From Dirofilaria immitis (taxonomy: Eukaryota; Nematoda; Chromadorea; Rhabditida; Onchocercidae), in NCBI GenBank assembly GCA_024305405.1, contig JAKNDB010000103.1:1426001-1490000 (forward strand): a DNA stretch of 64,000 bases, in the 5' to 3' direction. Position numbers and translations under genes: made by a program. A model generated the notes under the pieces. That model searched no databases. It saw only the letters and a list, made by a program, of their open reading frames with translations, and was not told where the DNA came from. Positions 11,651 to 30,700 of this stretch are shown here, piece by piece. The first letter of the stretch is position 1; each line of letters opens with the position of its first letter.

Positions 11651-14460
11651 TTTTTTCGCAATCTTTAAGGGAAGAAGAAAGAAATGATTTCTCAAGAGTT
11701 TAAACCAAAAAAAGAAATCGTTGTAAAGTTTTTCGAAACAGAATCATGGTAAAGTTCAAAAAATATATTGATGATAATATTTATAAAAAAATATTATTGC
11801 AATTTTTAATATATTTGATTAATTATTAACGTTATTTAAGCTTCGGCTGAAATAGTATTTAAAATCCAAAAAAATAAATACTCCTTCTTAGTAAAAGTGA
11901 TTAAAAATAACTACATCTATGGATGATACCATGACTTAACATTTGATATTAATAATGATTATGGGATATAATGATTATTTCAAAAATGATATGATAATGA
12001 TAAATATGGTTGCTTGTTTTCTCGAAAAATCGAACTTAGAAAATTCTCAACGATGAGATAACTGGGAACTAAAATGAGAAGAGAAAAATATATTTAAATG
12101 TAAATCAATAATTCTGGACTACGCAAAAATGATAATTCAATAAGCCAGAATATAAATTTTTATATTACCATAGCAACGGATCGTTAGAATGTTTGATAAC
12201 TGAAAAAAAAATGGGAAAAACAATTAAGATATATTTAAATAACTGGTTTTAAACAAAAATATGGCAATTAATAAAATATTAGTATAATTTATCAGATTAA
12301 ATTTTAAGAATCCAATATTTTGCCTTTATTTTCATACTCAAAACTAATTTAAACAAAGGGAAATGAGAATTGAATTTATAAATAATTTTACGAATAATAA
12401 ATATTATTTAATTACTATTATTATTATTTTTCTAATTAAGGAAAAAATTGCAAGTTTTATTTGGGAAAAAATTGCAAAACCTTCATTTACTATTATTTTA
12501 ATTAAGGGCAAACTCTTTAGCTTGTTTAAATAAAAATAAATAAAATTTACTTGTTTATCTTTTTGTTCTTTCTAATTTGTGATTTCGAAGTGTTAAATGT
12601 TGTTACAATCTATATATATATATATAAAAGTCCAAAATTGTACATAAAAATAAAGCAAAGAAAAATTATCGAAGAAAATCGAAATGCTCTTTTCTTTCTT
12701 TTACGATAAGTTTTTTAAAACAAATTCGAAGCATTTCTGTTATCTTTTTAAAAGCAAAAAAGGAACAAAGTTACGGTAAATAAATCATTTGATAAAAATT
12801 ACGGTAAACAATTTATGTGATAAAAAGAATCAGTCATTTAGTATCACCTTATCTTTCGCACTTCAAAGAGAGAGAAAGAGAGAGTTTTGCTTTATTAGCC
12901 ATTTTAAAATGGAAAGAAGGAAGATGAGAAGTGAAGAAAGAAAATCGAACATAAACTGATGAAAAACGTTTGTATTTTATGCATGTGAAATTCACGCAAG
13001 ACTCTCGAAAAAAAGAAAAAGAATAAGCGAATAGAAACGATTGAAATTGTCAATTTCCTATGTTCAATGCAAATTGGCAATAATTTTAATATTTCAATGA
13101 TAATAGAAAAAAAAGTAAGTGTATGTATAAACAATAATTGAAACAATTAATATCACAAATTTTCATTTTTTTTTCCGACAAGCAAACTTTTTTGGCGAAG
13201 AAAATTAAGTCATTTCAAAAAAATCAATAAAAGTTCAAGAACAGCATGATAATACTTCAAAAAAAGAAAAAAATGACAGCAAAAAAGGGATTTTGAATAA
13301 TTTTTATTAAAATTAGTTATTCACAGTATGCTAAAATTATTAAAATTATAAGCGAAGTATTATTAAAATTTAAAGAAAACAAAAAATCAATGAAAAAATC
13401 GAATCAGATAGTATGTCTAAAAAAATGAACAATTCAAGTAGAAGAAGGCAATTGAAAGTTTGAAATTTTTGAAAATTAATTAACTATACTTCATTCATTT
13501 GAAACGAATGTTACTTTCCATTTTAAATCAATAATTTAAAAATTTTAAAGAAAAAAAATCATATCAATCATTAAATATAAATAACAATGCAAAAAAGTAA
13601 TACATTGGAAAATAAAAAGAGAAAAAATCTATTATTTCTGAAAAAATTAAAACTGATTAATTATTTGATTAAAAATTATAATTCCTGTTGGTACATTAAT
13701 GAATATAAATTTGATGTAGCAGTTTAAGCCAGCAGAATTTTCAACGTACCATTTTTTGATTTTATTATAATTTCAGTCATATGAAGAAATTAAATCTTAT
13801 CCCAAATTTAATTTGAATTTTAGATATCAAAATTTGCTTTCATTGCCACATAAAATTTATATCAAAAATTGTTACGAACATAACAATATAACAGTTTAGA
13901 TGTTCCATAATAGAACTTTTTTCTTTTATAATTTTGGTGTAAATTAAGTGAATATGAATTAATTAAAATAATCATAATAATTAAAATAATACCACTATAC
14001 GATTTCGATTGATATGTTTGTTTTGATTATCTTCATCTATATCGTATTTAATAGGATGATATTTTTCATTAATTTGGAATCATTTGATAGATCAAATTAG
14101 TCAATCCATTTTACTGAATTAAAATAAGCTGTTAATTAGTAATTTGCAATGGAAATAATAACTGAATTATCAAAATAAAATCAAAATCGACAATATAAAT
14201 AATTGCATCGATGATTAATTTGATCTGTCAAATGATAATTAAAATGAATTTTTATACTAAACAAACGATAAAAGATAATCCATTTATAGTTAAATTATCA
14301 TTCTTTTTCATATTGAATAAACGATAATTAATTTATAGATTAAATTAACAATATTTAATTTATAGTTCAAATTATCATTCTATCCGTATGTGTTATATTC
14401 TTAAAATTAATAACTGTCCGCTTTTTTTAGGTAAATAAACAATACACGAAAATAAACAAC

Positions 14461-15735
14461 AACTAACAAATAATAACAACAACAGCCACAGCGACGACAA
14501 TAATAATAAGTAATAATAATGAATAAATAATAATACGACGACAATAATAATAATAATAAATAATAATAACGACGACAATAATAATAATAATAAATAATAA
14601 TAACGACGACAATAATAATAATAATAAATAATAATAACGACGACAATAATAATAATAATAAATAATAATAACGACGACAATAATAATAATAATAAATAAT
14701 AATAACGACGACAATAATAATAATAATAAATAATAATAACGACGACAATAATAATAATAATAAATAATAATAACGACGACAATAATAATAATAATAAATA
14801 ATAATAACGACGACAATAATAATAATAATAAATAATAATAACGACGACAATAATAATAATAATAAATAATAATAACGACGACAATAATAATAATAATAAA
14901 TAATAATAACGACGACAATAATAATAATAATAAATAATAATAACGACGACAATAATAATAATAATAATAAATAATAATAACGACGACAATAATAATAATA
15001 ATAAATAATAATAACGACGACAATAATAATAATAATAATAAATAATAATAACGACGACAATAATAATAATAATAAATAATAATAACGACGACAATAATAA
15101 TAATAATAAATAATAATAACGACGACAATAATAATAATAATAAATAATAATAACGACGACAATAATAATAATAATAAATAATAATAACGACGACAATAAT
15201 AATAATAATAAATAATAATAACGACGACAATAATAATAATAATAATAAATAATAATAACGACGACAATAATAATAATAATAAATAATAATAACGACGACA
15301 ATAATAATAATAATAAATAATAATAACGACGACAATAATAATAATAATAAATAATAATAACGACGACAATAATAATAATAATAAATAATAATAACGACGA
15401 CAATAATAATAATAATAAATAATAATAACGACGACAATAATAATAATAATAAATAATAATAACGACGACAATAATAATAATAATAAATAATAATAACGAC
15501 GACAATAATAATAATAATAAATAATAATAACGACGACAATAATAATAATAATAAATAATAATAACGACGACAATAATAATAATAATAAATAATAATAACG
15601 ACGACAATAATAATAATAATAAATAATAATAACGACGACAATAATAATAATAATAAATAATAATAACGACGACAATAATAATAATAATAAATAATAATAA
15701 CGACGACAATAATAATAATAATAAATAATAATAAC
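14461..15735. repeat. 34-bp minisatellite, about 36 copies
   Basis: The unit is a run of AAT triplets interrupted by AAAT and closed by AACGACGAC; successive GACGAC blocks lie exactly 34 bases apart (14537, 14571, 14605 and onward). A few units are 37 bases, with one extra AAT. The left edge (14461-14536) is degenerate; the array is nearly perfect to about 15733. Because 34 is not a multiple of 3, all three minus-strand frames are open across the array, giving spurious ORFs of more than 420 codons rich in Leu, Ile and Tyr. Confidence 0.95.
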
Positions 15736-18700
15736 AAATAGGATATGAAAAATTGAATAAAAAGAAAAAAGAGTGAAAAAAATAAAAATAATAATGCGAA
15801 AGTAATTAATTAATGGAAATGAAATGAATCGAATTATATGCAAATTAATTCAATACATTTCTTTCTTTTCCTCTCCTTCTCCTAATGTTTCTTCTCTTTC
15901 TCTTTCCCTTCCTACCTCTCTCTCTCTCACCCTTTTCCTTTTCATATTTGTTTCAAACAATGAAAAAATGAAAAGCTAAAAAACTGATAAAGGAAACGGA
16001 CGAAAATACAAAGTGTCCCTTTCAAATTGTATTTCAAGAATGATGGAATGGACATATTTATATGCTTCCTTTCTTCTCTATCTCTCTCTCCCTCTCTATC
16101 TCTCTCCCTCTCTATCTTTCTCCCTCTCTATCTCTCTCCCTCTCTATCTCTCTCCCTCTCTATCTCTCTCCCTCTCTATCTCTCTCTCTAACTAATTACA
16201 CTTCTTCATCTCTACCCGTTTTTCGCGTCCTTCAGAATATTTCTATTTGTTTATCGCACTTGTTTATCTACTTGTTTATATGTGGCAGTCTCTTGAGATG
16301 CTTCTTATAGAGCAAGAGAGAACGAGAGAAGAGGAAAGAGAGGTAGAAGAAAGAAGGGAGAAGGGAAATAAAGAAATAATTCAGAAAGAATGGATATTTT
16401 CTCTCTTTCTCTCTTTTTCCCTTTTCTTTCTACACTCTTTTTCTCCCTTTCTCTTTCTGAAAGTATAAGAGTTCTCTTCATGATAGGAACAGATAACAAT
16501 GGTCCTTCTTGTTTACCTGTTGTTACTTCAATGTCCTTATTCAATCCATAATATTCATGTAAACAATCCATTTACAACGAGAGAGAGAGAGAGAGAGAGA
16601 GAGAAGAGAGAGATGATGAGGAATAATTATTGCAGAGAGATTTCAATATATTTGAAAGGGGATTGTGTCAGATTTTGTTACTATTTAATTTTACTTAATA
16701 ATTAATTAATTTGATGCCAATGTTTTTTCCAATTTAAAATTAAAATTAATTAATCATATTAAAATTAATATACCAATATGATTAATTGATAAATGATAAT
16801 GATAATAAAAAGAATAGTATGAATAATAATCATGGCAGCAACTAACAATAAGTGATATTAAATTGAAGGCATAGCAGAATATAAATGAATATATGATAGC
16901 AATAATGATATTGATAATGATGGAAGAAAAAAGGACGCTTTCAATAATGTTAATAGTGTTCTCGAAAAAAAAGAATGCGATTTCACAAATATTTTCGAGA
17001 AATTAGGACAAGCATTATTGTAGAAATATTCACAAAGTTCCTCGATGCTTCTTTGACACAAAATAAATTGATATGATAGAGGTTTGATTGAATGATTTGA
17101 TTGTAGGGATTTATTTTCTCTTGTTATGATGTTATATCATCAAGAGAGTTATTCGAAAATATCATTTAACACGATTAGTCTTAGATTTTCTTCGTTTTAT
17201 AATTAGTCCTAGATTTTCTTCGTTTTATTATTCTATCAAAGGACTGCCCCTCAAATCTTCTTCAGACTTTTTTTTCGAGAATTCTCGATTTAATTGAAGC
17301 TTATTTCCGTTCTATTCGAATTATTTCTATTGATTGTTTGTCCTGAAAGTTTCTGTTCCTCTAATCCAAATTGATGATCCCTAAATTTTTACATAGCGAA
17401 AGTTTGTTTACCACATGTCAACCTTACACCATATTATTTTCTACTCATCAATCATAGCATAACTAAATATGATAACATGGCATAAAGGTCAAAAATTAGA
17501 AGTCAAAAATTCCTTGATCATTTCGTCACATCTATATTCTAATTCAATTTTTTGACAGGTGTATTTAATTTTAGATAGGATGACATAATTAGATTAAACT
17601 CAATTATTTTTTGATATTTATGTTTTATTTGCAGACACATTAAAATACAGTTATGCTTAACTGGAATAAAAAAATCATTTTTATTTTTACATAATACGTA
17701 CATCCTATATTTTTACGAAATATTATTTTTATTTATTTTTACGAAGTAAAGAGTTTCATCGAGAATGGTTGACTAGTGTATTAAGAAAGACATTTATACC
17801 AAGGAATATTTGACCTGTGGTTAGAAAAGGTATCTATTCTCGGCTAAAAATATGAATATTCGGCCTAAGGATATAATATCTAAAAATACGTATGTTTTAT
17901 GCTTTCCGAAAAATAGACAAGAAAGATACCTTTGCCTGAGAAATTGAGCCTGGAGATAGGACCTGATCCTACATCTTATATTCTTCAAAATTCATTTACT
18001 ATCATTCCTAATTCAATTAATCGTTTAAATATTTCATTTTGTGACGAAGTGCAGACATCTCTCTCTCTCCTTCTCTCTCCCTTTCTCTCTCTCCTTAGAT
18101 TTACATTGCATAGTGGAAAAATGTAGTAAATAATTTAACAAATAAGACAGTAAAAATAGAAATTAATGAAGTTTAATCACATTGTCACCTATCACATCTG
18201 TTACATTCTGTTGCATAATGTGCAAAGGTCAAAGGTAAACTGTTGATAGCGGAAGAATGATTCAGAGAAGTGGAAGAGAAAATGAACAACAAGTGAATCA
18301 TTCCTTTCTTTTTCTTTCGTCTAATTTCAAAGAATCGATATTTGTCTGCTAAAAAAATAAATAAACAATATATTAAGTTGTTAATGTTTTAATGAATTAA
18401 AAATTTTCTTTCTATTTTTAAAGAATTTTTTTATTTTCAGGTTTATAATCAATAAATAGGCATAACAAGCATCTCTCTCTCTCTCTCTCTCACCCTTTTC
18501 TCTTTTCATATTTATATTGTATAGTAGAAAATGAAATAAAAACTTCGTGAACATGATGTGATGACAGTATTTTTCATTGTATCAATCAAAATTTGAAAAT
18601 AATTTCAAATAAAATTTAACAGAAATAAAATTATCGATTTAAAATTTCAATTGAAATTTTGACAAATTAAATTTTACAAAAAAATTTTATGAAAAAAACA

Positions 18701-21700
18701 AAAATTATAAAATAATAATTTTTATTTCTGTTTTTCGCTTTCAGTTTTGCATTATTTCTTTTTTTTTCGCCTTTAATTATTCTCAAATAATCGTTAGAGA
18801 TGTATGCAAAAATCGGGAAATATTACCATATATCTTAATTAGAATGAAAATTTTTACTATGAAAATAATAATAGGAATAATATTAACAAATGATAAATAT
18901 TATATTAAAAGGAATAATAATTATTTGTCAAAATAAAGTAATTTCACCAAAATTGACATGACGGGAAAAAGAATTCTCGAAAAGAATGTAAAAGATTGTT
19001 AATTAAACTTTTTTTTCCTATTTCATTATACTTTTCTTTGCTAAAAATTTTTCATTTTCTTTTTTTTCTCTTCCGCATTATTTTCCATTGAAATTATATA
19101 AAATTAATTGTATATGCAAAACAAATTGATATAATAATAATTTGATGAATTTTTGAAATTAAAAATAGTAACTTTTATAGGTCGAAATTACAATTTCCAT
19201 TTCAATAAACCAGAACAATAATTTGAAAGCATATACTAATAATTTCTAATAATTTTCAGAATCTTCGGATAGAGCAAATAATTTTATTTTGTTAGTAAAA
19301 TATATAACGAAAAAAATGCACAATTAATATTATATATATTATAATTGTGATAATACCTATGGAGGAAAAAAAAAGTGTGACAATATAGCTAGCATAAATT
19401 AGTCATAATCAACCTTATTATTAATTAATAAACACTAGCATAAATGGAGTTATGAATACTATAAGATGTCTATAAATGCTAACGAACTTATTTAAATAAT
19501 ATTACATAATTTTATACCTGCTCCCTTATTAAGTTAAAATGCTGATTTTCATTTAATTCCAGTCCTAATTTAATTTCAATCTAAAATTTATTCCGAATTT
19601 TAACTAATTAGAAATAAATAAAGGGAAAAATAAACAAACAAATAAGTTAATAAACACGCACACATGTATATATCTATAATTTGCATTATCATTTGATAAT
19701 CATAATCATTTCCATCACTATCATTATCATTACCATTATCATCATCATCATTGTCATTTATTATATTTTCAAAATGTATAAAATTAAATCATAATAATAA
19801 TATCAACAAAATTGAAAGAAAGAGATTTTCCAGCATAATTCTCGAATCGTTTCTCAATAAATAAGAACTTGCCCGACCTATATGATATCACAAAATAATA
19901 TCGTACTTATTATTACTCTATCCTTATTTATTTTATTCATTCTTTGATTACTTGTTGATAGGACGCTATCAGATGAAACATAAGCTAAAGCATATGAAGT
20001 ATCCATTTAACGTAATTGGATAATTAATATATTCTAAATTATATCATACGATATTTGAGAAACTAAACTTATTTTTAATTAATTTCTTATGGTAATTAAA
20101 ATTTAAGAATGCTGGAATATCAATTTTATAACTCGAATACTTCCATAGAAATAGAAATGTTATTATAACATTTAATTATCGTATTGAAAGATAATTATAT
20201 AATAATAGGATAATTATATAATAATAGGTTAAAAAAAAAAATTTTGGAAGATAATAGAAAATCGATCACAAATTTAATGATTGATAAGAAAATTAAATAG
20301 TAATCAAATACACGAAAAGAAAATGCGTTTGTCGTTTTGAGATGAGATATTCTTGATTTAAAAGGTTTTTTTCATTATTTAATAAATTCTATAATTCAAA
20401 TACTTCTTGTCGCTTTTGCTGAGATATATATTATAAGCATTAAGTATTCAAGCTTATGTTGAGAAATGCTTAAGTGATAAAAAAAACAGAAAATTCGAAA
20501 GATAATGGTAAAACAATCACAAAATTTTACTAAAAATCCAAATGTAAATCCATATGATTACGGCAATTTTATCCGTTCATTTTCCAAATCAGATTCATTT
20601 TCATTTCAATAACTTTTAATTAAATTTCAATCTAAATTTTATATTAAATTTCAATTATCAAAAAAAAGAAGTAAACATATACACACATATATCAACGGCA
20701 TTATCATTATTATTATATTACCCATGCATCTGTTATCACCATTGTCAACAACAACAACAACATCAATCATTATTGGTACCATAATCATCAATTTTTCATT
20801 ATTATTATTATCGTTATCATTATCATCAGCATAATCATTGCCACTGTTATTATTATTATTATTAGCATCATTCTTATTATCATACAAAACTAGAAAATAT
20901 CAACAATACGACGGAAACTGACAGATATATAAATTATTTTAGCAAGAAATTACCATATTTTTTGATAAGAAAAATAAAGAATATAAAGAATACAGAATGC
21001 TATTAAATTCATTCATAATTCATCATAACACAAAGAAGTAAATTAACTGATAAAACTAATCTAAAAATTATTAATTTTATCAATAATAATTTTATCATAT
21101 TTATGAGCTCGTCAGATTCTTTGATGCTTAAAGTGGAAAGCATTATATTTTACATCAGAAATTACGCAAGAAACGTTTCATATAATTGCATATTAATATT
21201 TCTACTCTTTTTTGGCATAAATAAAGAAATAAACAAATTATTATAAAACTTAAACTATATTACTTTTTAAAAAAAATAACTTTAAAGCAATGACTGTAAA
21301 TTGCGAATAATTAAAGAATTAGTCATTGAAAAAGGTTTAACTTCAAATTTCATCACATAATTCATTATCTTAAAGAAAATTTAATTTAATAAAAAAATTT
21401 TAAATTTTAATTAAGGAAAGAGCAAAATTTTGCACCAAAAATATGGCTTGACAGGTTTTATAAATTTATGAAAAGTCGAGATTTGTTTTTAATTCAAGAG
21501 ATGACTAAATCGTTATCTTACTTTCAATCCAACTAATCAATCGAGATTTTACATTTTATAATGCAGTGAATATGGCAGGAAAGAATGATTTAAAGCTCCG
21601 CTGAAAGAATGATCAAATTTCCATTTTAAATTCTGAAAATTTCAAAGTTTTAAAACGAAGCAATTGATAAATTTGGTTTTAAAAGAAATTTATGAAAATT

Positions 21701-22003
21701 TTACTTATCTTTTTTGTTTCAAATTTCTGAAGTTCAAATTTGCGAAAGTGCATTATTTGCTTCATTTTCTTCAGATTTTAAAATATTACTACAGCATACT
21801 ATTCATAATTAACAATATTAAATAATTAGAAATTAAAAAGAAAAGAAATGTAATGAATAAAACAGAAAACAATTGACGAATGTAATGAAAAACTTAAAAA
21901 AATTTAATATACATAGTATGAAATTAAAAAGGAAAATTGTGCTTATTGTAATTCGAAGAAAAAAAGCAAAAACAAAGAGAAAGATGAGAATGTTATCATA
22001 TTA
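15736..22003. other. Intergenic, no gene seen
   Basis: AT-rich with short pyrimidine and GA microsatellites. A 27-base stretch beginning TTAGTC is directly repeated near 17176 and 17203. A direct-repeat hormone-receptor-like half-site pair lies at 18226-18238. No exon passes inspection. The left end of goa-1 3' UTR must lie just below 22004. Confidence 0.5.
16073..16190. repeat. 18-bp pyrimidine minisatellite
   Basis: About six copies of an 18-base CT-rich unit (TCTCTCCCTCTCTATC plus TC) in tandem, with one substitution visible. It is flanked by further CT and GA microsatellite sequence (for example GA at 16580-16612). Confidence 0.9.
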
Positions 22004-28415
<6,412 letters not shown>

Positions 28416-30612
28416 TGTTGCAATACTAAATTATTTAGTCGAACAATCTTCTTGACACCTGTCTTTTTTTTCTCATTAAATAACCCAAAATAATAATAAT
28501 TAATAAATTTATATATATACATAGGCAAAGAAAATTATCCAATTTTTAATTCAATTAATAAACAGGAGGAGGAAAGAATTCATTACTGGATAAATGAATT
28601 AAAATAGAAAAGAATCTGTTAATAAATGATATCGAAATAATGTTCAATTTCATATTATATTTATATATCGCTTTTGTTTAATTTTAAATATAATTAAAAA
28701 AATGGATAAAAATTGAGAGGTGGATAGCTGAATAATTCATTCTATCAATAGCAATAATATAACCTAAAATAGAAGAAAAAAATTCATTTATTTTCTTTTG
28801 ATCTATTTCCGAAAATATAATCAAAATTAAGAAAAAATTATTGAAATTTTTAATTTGAAATAATATGAAAAGTGAGAACAGTACTATAAATCTATCCATA
28901 TGTTAGGAAAAATTTTTTTTTCTGATTTTCATGTTTCGTATTATTTTCAATTCATCGATTCTAACAATCGTTTTCAAATTATAAGTTTTTTTCGTCATCA
29001 TTTTTTGCAAACCATCTTATTGTACGTAATTATTAACTAATTTAGTAATTATTACTAAATTAATTTCCGATATATTGTGAAATGAGTTTTTAAGTAAATT
29101 ATTGCCATATAATTGATATTTAACAGAAAACAAATAATAATAATAATGCATATTAATAAATAACGATAGTATAAATAAATCAAAATGTAAAAATAGATAA
29201 ATTAATATTCTCAGTTTTTTCTTTGAATTTTGAATACAATGAAATTTCCGTCAATCCTTAAATTCAATTAAAATTTTAAGTAATTTATAGGTGATAAGTG
29301 ATAATTTTCAAATAAACTGAATTTCCAAAAAAAAAGAAAATTAATAAAATGTTAAATTTTAGTAAACAATCTGATTATCATGAAGAAAGTTTGAAAGAAT
29401 TATTAAATAATAGATTAGATAACATTTGTTGAAAATTTTCAAAAGAGAAGAAATATTCTTTTAGAGTTAATTTTTATGTATTAAAATATTTTTACATCTA
29501 AAATTTCGATTTCATAATTTTTTCATTTTTCTTTTTTTTTCATTCTCATAATGCTTTATTATACTTTTAAGAAACATTTTCCTTTTATTTTAACATAAAT
29601 AAGCATAAAATTGTAATTTATTTTTCTCTTATTTTCTAATTAAAATTGTTAAATATTTAATAAATAAAAATATCTTATGAAAGATGAAATTTGTTACTTT
29701 CATCAGCAATTTATATATTCATTTTTATTTTGAAAAAGAATACTTCTTTGGGAAAGCATAAATTGAATTGGAACTAAATTTATTATAGCTTTTGCGAAAA
29801 CATAAATCAGACTAAGTTAACATCAAAGAAAATCATTTTCCATCTTTTCTTTTCTTTTTCATTTCAAATAAGAATGAAATAGAAAATTTGTTGCAGCGCT
29901 GTTAGAATGATTTTTTAGATATTATCTTATTTGCGTGCTTTTATTTCCTCCTAAATTTTATAGAAAAATGGATAAACTTTTTTCTTTGAATAAATAAAAT
30001 AAACGCATTGAACGGATATTTCGAGTTGATGATAAAATTGTTGATAAGAAGAAGGTAATGAATGTATGAAATGATTAATTATTAAATTAAATAATTTGAT
30101 TACTTAAAATGAAGTATTAAAAAAGAATAATAATTTTTAAAATCAATTTAGATTACTTGAAAATCTTGAACACATAATTTGAAATAATAACGATAAAAAA
30201 TTAATTCTAAATTTTTAATTATTTGAATTTAAAGATATCAATGCAAAGCATTAAATAAGAATTCATGTTAGACAAAAAGAAAAACTATCCATTATGAAGA
30301 ATATTATTATTATCGCTATTATTATTGCAACTATTATTAATGTTTTTCTTTTTTTAGATGTAATATAGCATGCAGTAGTAATTAATTAAAATTAATTGAT
30401 AAATAATAAAAATTTTATAATTAATTTATTATTAACAAAACAAATTTTCCGTTCAATTTCACAGAAATATTATTTTCTTAAATTAATTAGTTCTTTCATT
30501 TCCTTCATTGTATTATTTCAATATTTGCTTAATCAATTATTTAATTAAACATTTTTTTTAATATTTTGATGATTTAAATGAGAGAGAGAGAGAAAAAAGA
30601 AAGTTTACTTAC

Positions 30613-30700
30613 CAAATGATGTTGATGTTTAATAAATTGCTGCTTCTCGATTTCTCGCTTTTTCTTTTTTTTTTTTTCAATCCTTCGCCAAGATCGACGA
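30613..30700 (-). other. Probable non-coding 5' exon of goa-1
   Basis: A strong minus-strand donor, CATTTG/GTAAGTAAAC, sits with its exon edge at 30613. It is followed downstream by a TTTAG acceptor about 11 bases before the goa-1 ATG. The exon sequence is richer in G and C than its surroundings. Its upstream limit is a guess. The splice pairing is inferred. Confidence 0.4.

Larger units (their letters stand above)
8746..14460. other. Intergenic, repeat-bearing, no clear gene
   Basis: No gene is supported apart from one weak exon candidate at 10874-10987. The stretch carries a diverged repeat at 8925-9210, an AT run at 9860-9888, a GGAT microsatellite at 10242-10297, a diverged two-copy repeat at 11505-11650, and a 10-bp-stem hairpin at 11260-11284. 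Confidence 0.5.

Noticed and set aside
11407..11703. Plus-strand ORF of 98 codons
   Set aside because: Open frame spans a diverged tandem duplication and its peptide shows the same repeat; no family and no splice partners.
14393..15843. Three overlapping minus-strand ORFs of 424-478 codons, Leu/Ile/Tyr-rich
   Set aside because: They are the three frames of a 34-bp minisatellite; stop-free by composition, with no non-repeat coding content.
17932..18126. Plus-strand ORF of 64 codons with a plausible N-terminal half
   Set aside because: The second half runs into a CT microsatellite and no partner exon or homology is recognised.
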